From NCBI GenBank assembly GCA_934636065.1, contig CAKTZW010000129.1, positions 1-5,944 of the forward strand: a DNA stretch of 5,944 bases, written 5' to 3'. A program made the translations under genes and the position numbers. The stretch comes from an uncultured Labedella sp. Lineage in GTDB: Bacteria > Actinomycetota > Actinomycetes > Actinomycetales > Microbacteriaceae. The notes under the pieces are model-generated. The model was given only the letters and a program-made list of their open reading frames with translations. It searched no databases and was not told the DNA's origin. Positions 5,862-5,944 of the stretch are shown here, piece after piece; the stretch's first letter is position 1; each line of letters begins with the position of its first letter.

Positions 5862-5944
5862 GCTGGACCTGGTGGTGAACAACGCCGGGCTGTCCATCTC
5901 CAAACCGCTGCTGGAGACCACCGAGAAGGACTGGGACCTGCAGC
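5862..5944 (+). CDS. Short-chain dehydrogenase/reductase fragment (both ends missing)
   Basis: On the plus strand the last 83 bases read as the middle of an SDR: LDLVVNNAG, then LSI, KPLLETTEKDWDL. NNAG is the conserved active-site-stabilising motif of classical NAD(P)-dependent SDRs, and the following KP-L-ETT-x-x-DWD is typical for the family. Of 27 codons, 26 end in G or C. The Rossmann TGxxxGxG region that should lie about 80 residues earlier is not there, because the DNA on that side encodes the phosphoesterase on the other strand. The fragment is therefore truncated at a junction near 5860, which may be a natural recombination point or an assembly chimera. The competing view is that this match is a shadow of a longer phosphoesterase; I think that is less likely. 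Confidence 0.5.

Noticed and set aside
5255..5878. A 207-codon plus-strand ORF
   Set aside because: It is antisense to the phosphoesterase/TS-like gene, with Ser/Arg-rich shadow composition, and is not in the frame of the SDR-like reading.

Overview
The window looks like accessory chromosomal DNA from a high-GC actinobacterium, most plausibly a Microbacteriaceae-like lineage (inference). The left end has strongly G/C-biased third codon positions. The NERD-type protein and the small protein with a WYPD motif are of kinds common in Actinobacteria. No rRNA, tRNA, CRISPR array or recognisable insertion sequence was seen. The window may be a whole short contig, because the genes at both ends are cut.

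Layout: (1) 1-1836, minus strand: the end of a carbohydrate ABC transporter operon of the ribose/xylose/galactose type. A double-ATPase RbsA-like subunit is coupled by a 4-base ATGA overlap to an RbsC-like permease that runs off the left edge. The operon has a well-placed RBS, a candidate extended -10 and a perfect 10-bp palindrome over the probable transcription start. (2) 1837-2181: non-coding. (3) 2182-2702, plus strand: a 54-aa excisionase/AlpA-type HTH protein and a 106-aa single-TM protein with an N-terminal WYPD motif. (4) 2699-3718, minus strand: a 339-aa protein with an N-terminal TIR-like domain of the CAP12/Pycsar-effector kind and an unassigned C-terminal domain. It is convergent with, and overlaps by 4 bases, the small membrane protein gene. 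(5) About 3840-4322, plus strand: the C-terminal half of a NERD protein whose catalytic N-terminal half is missing next to the TIR gene, followed by a TGATG-coupled 38-codon ORF. (6) 4489 to about 5859, minus strand: the C-terminal part of a calcineurin-like metallophosphoesterase fused to a thymidylate-synthase-fold domain whose catalytic Cys position is Ser. (7) About 5862-5944: the plus strand reads as a piece of a short-chain dehydrogenase, in conflict with continuation of the phosphoesterase.

The transporter is ordinary metabolism. The part from about 1.9 kb onward looks like a mosaic accessory or defence-type island: an orphan excisionase-like protein, a TIR effector-like gene of lower GC, a gene truncated beside it, and an unusual nuclease/phosphatase plus nucleotide-binding-fold fusion. 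Nothing in the sequence shows that the TIR and phosphoesterase genes act together. They share only strand, neighbourhood and likely accessory status. The most interesting points are the catalytically altered TS-like domain fused to a phosphoesterase, the TIR protein with its unassigned C-terminal domain, and the junction at the right end.
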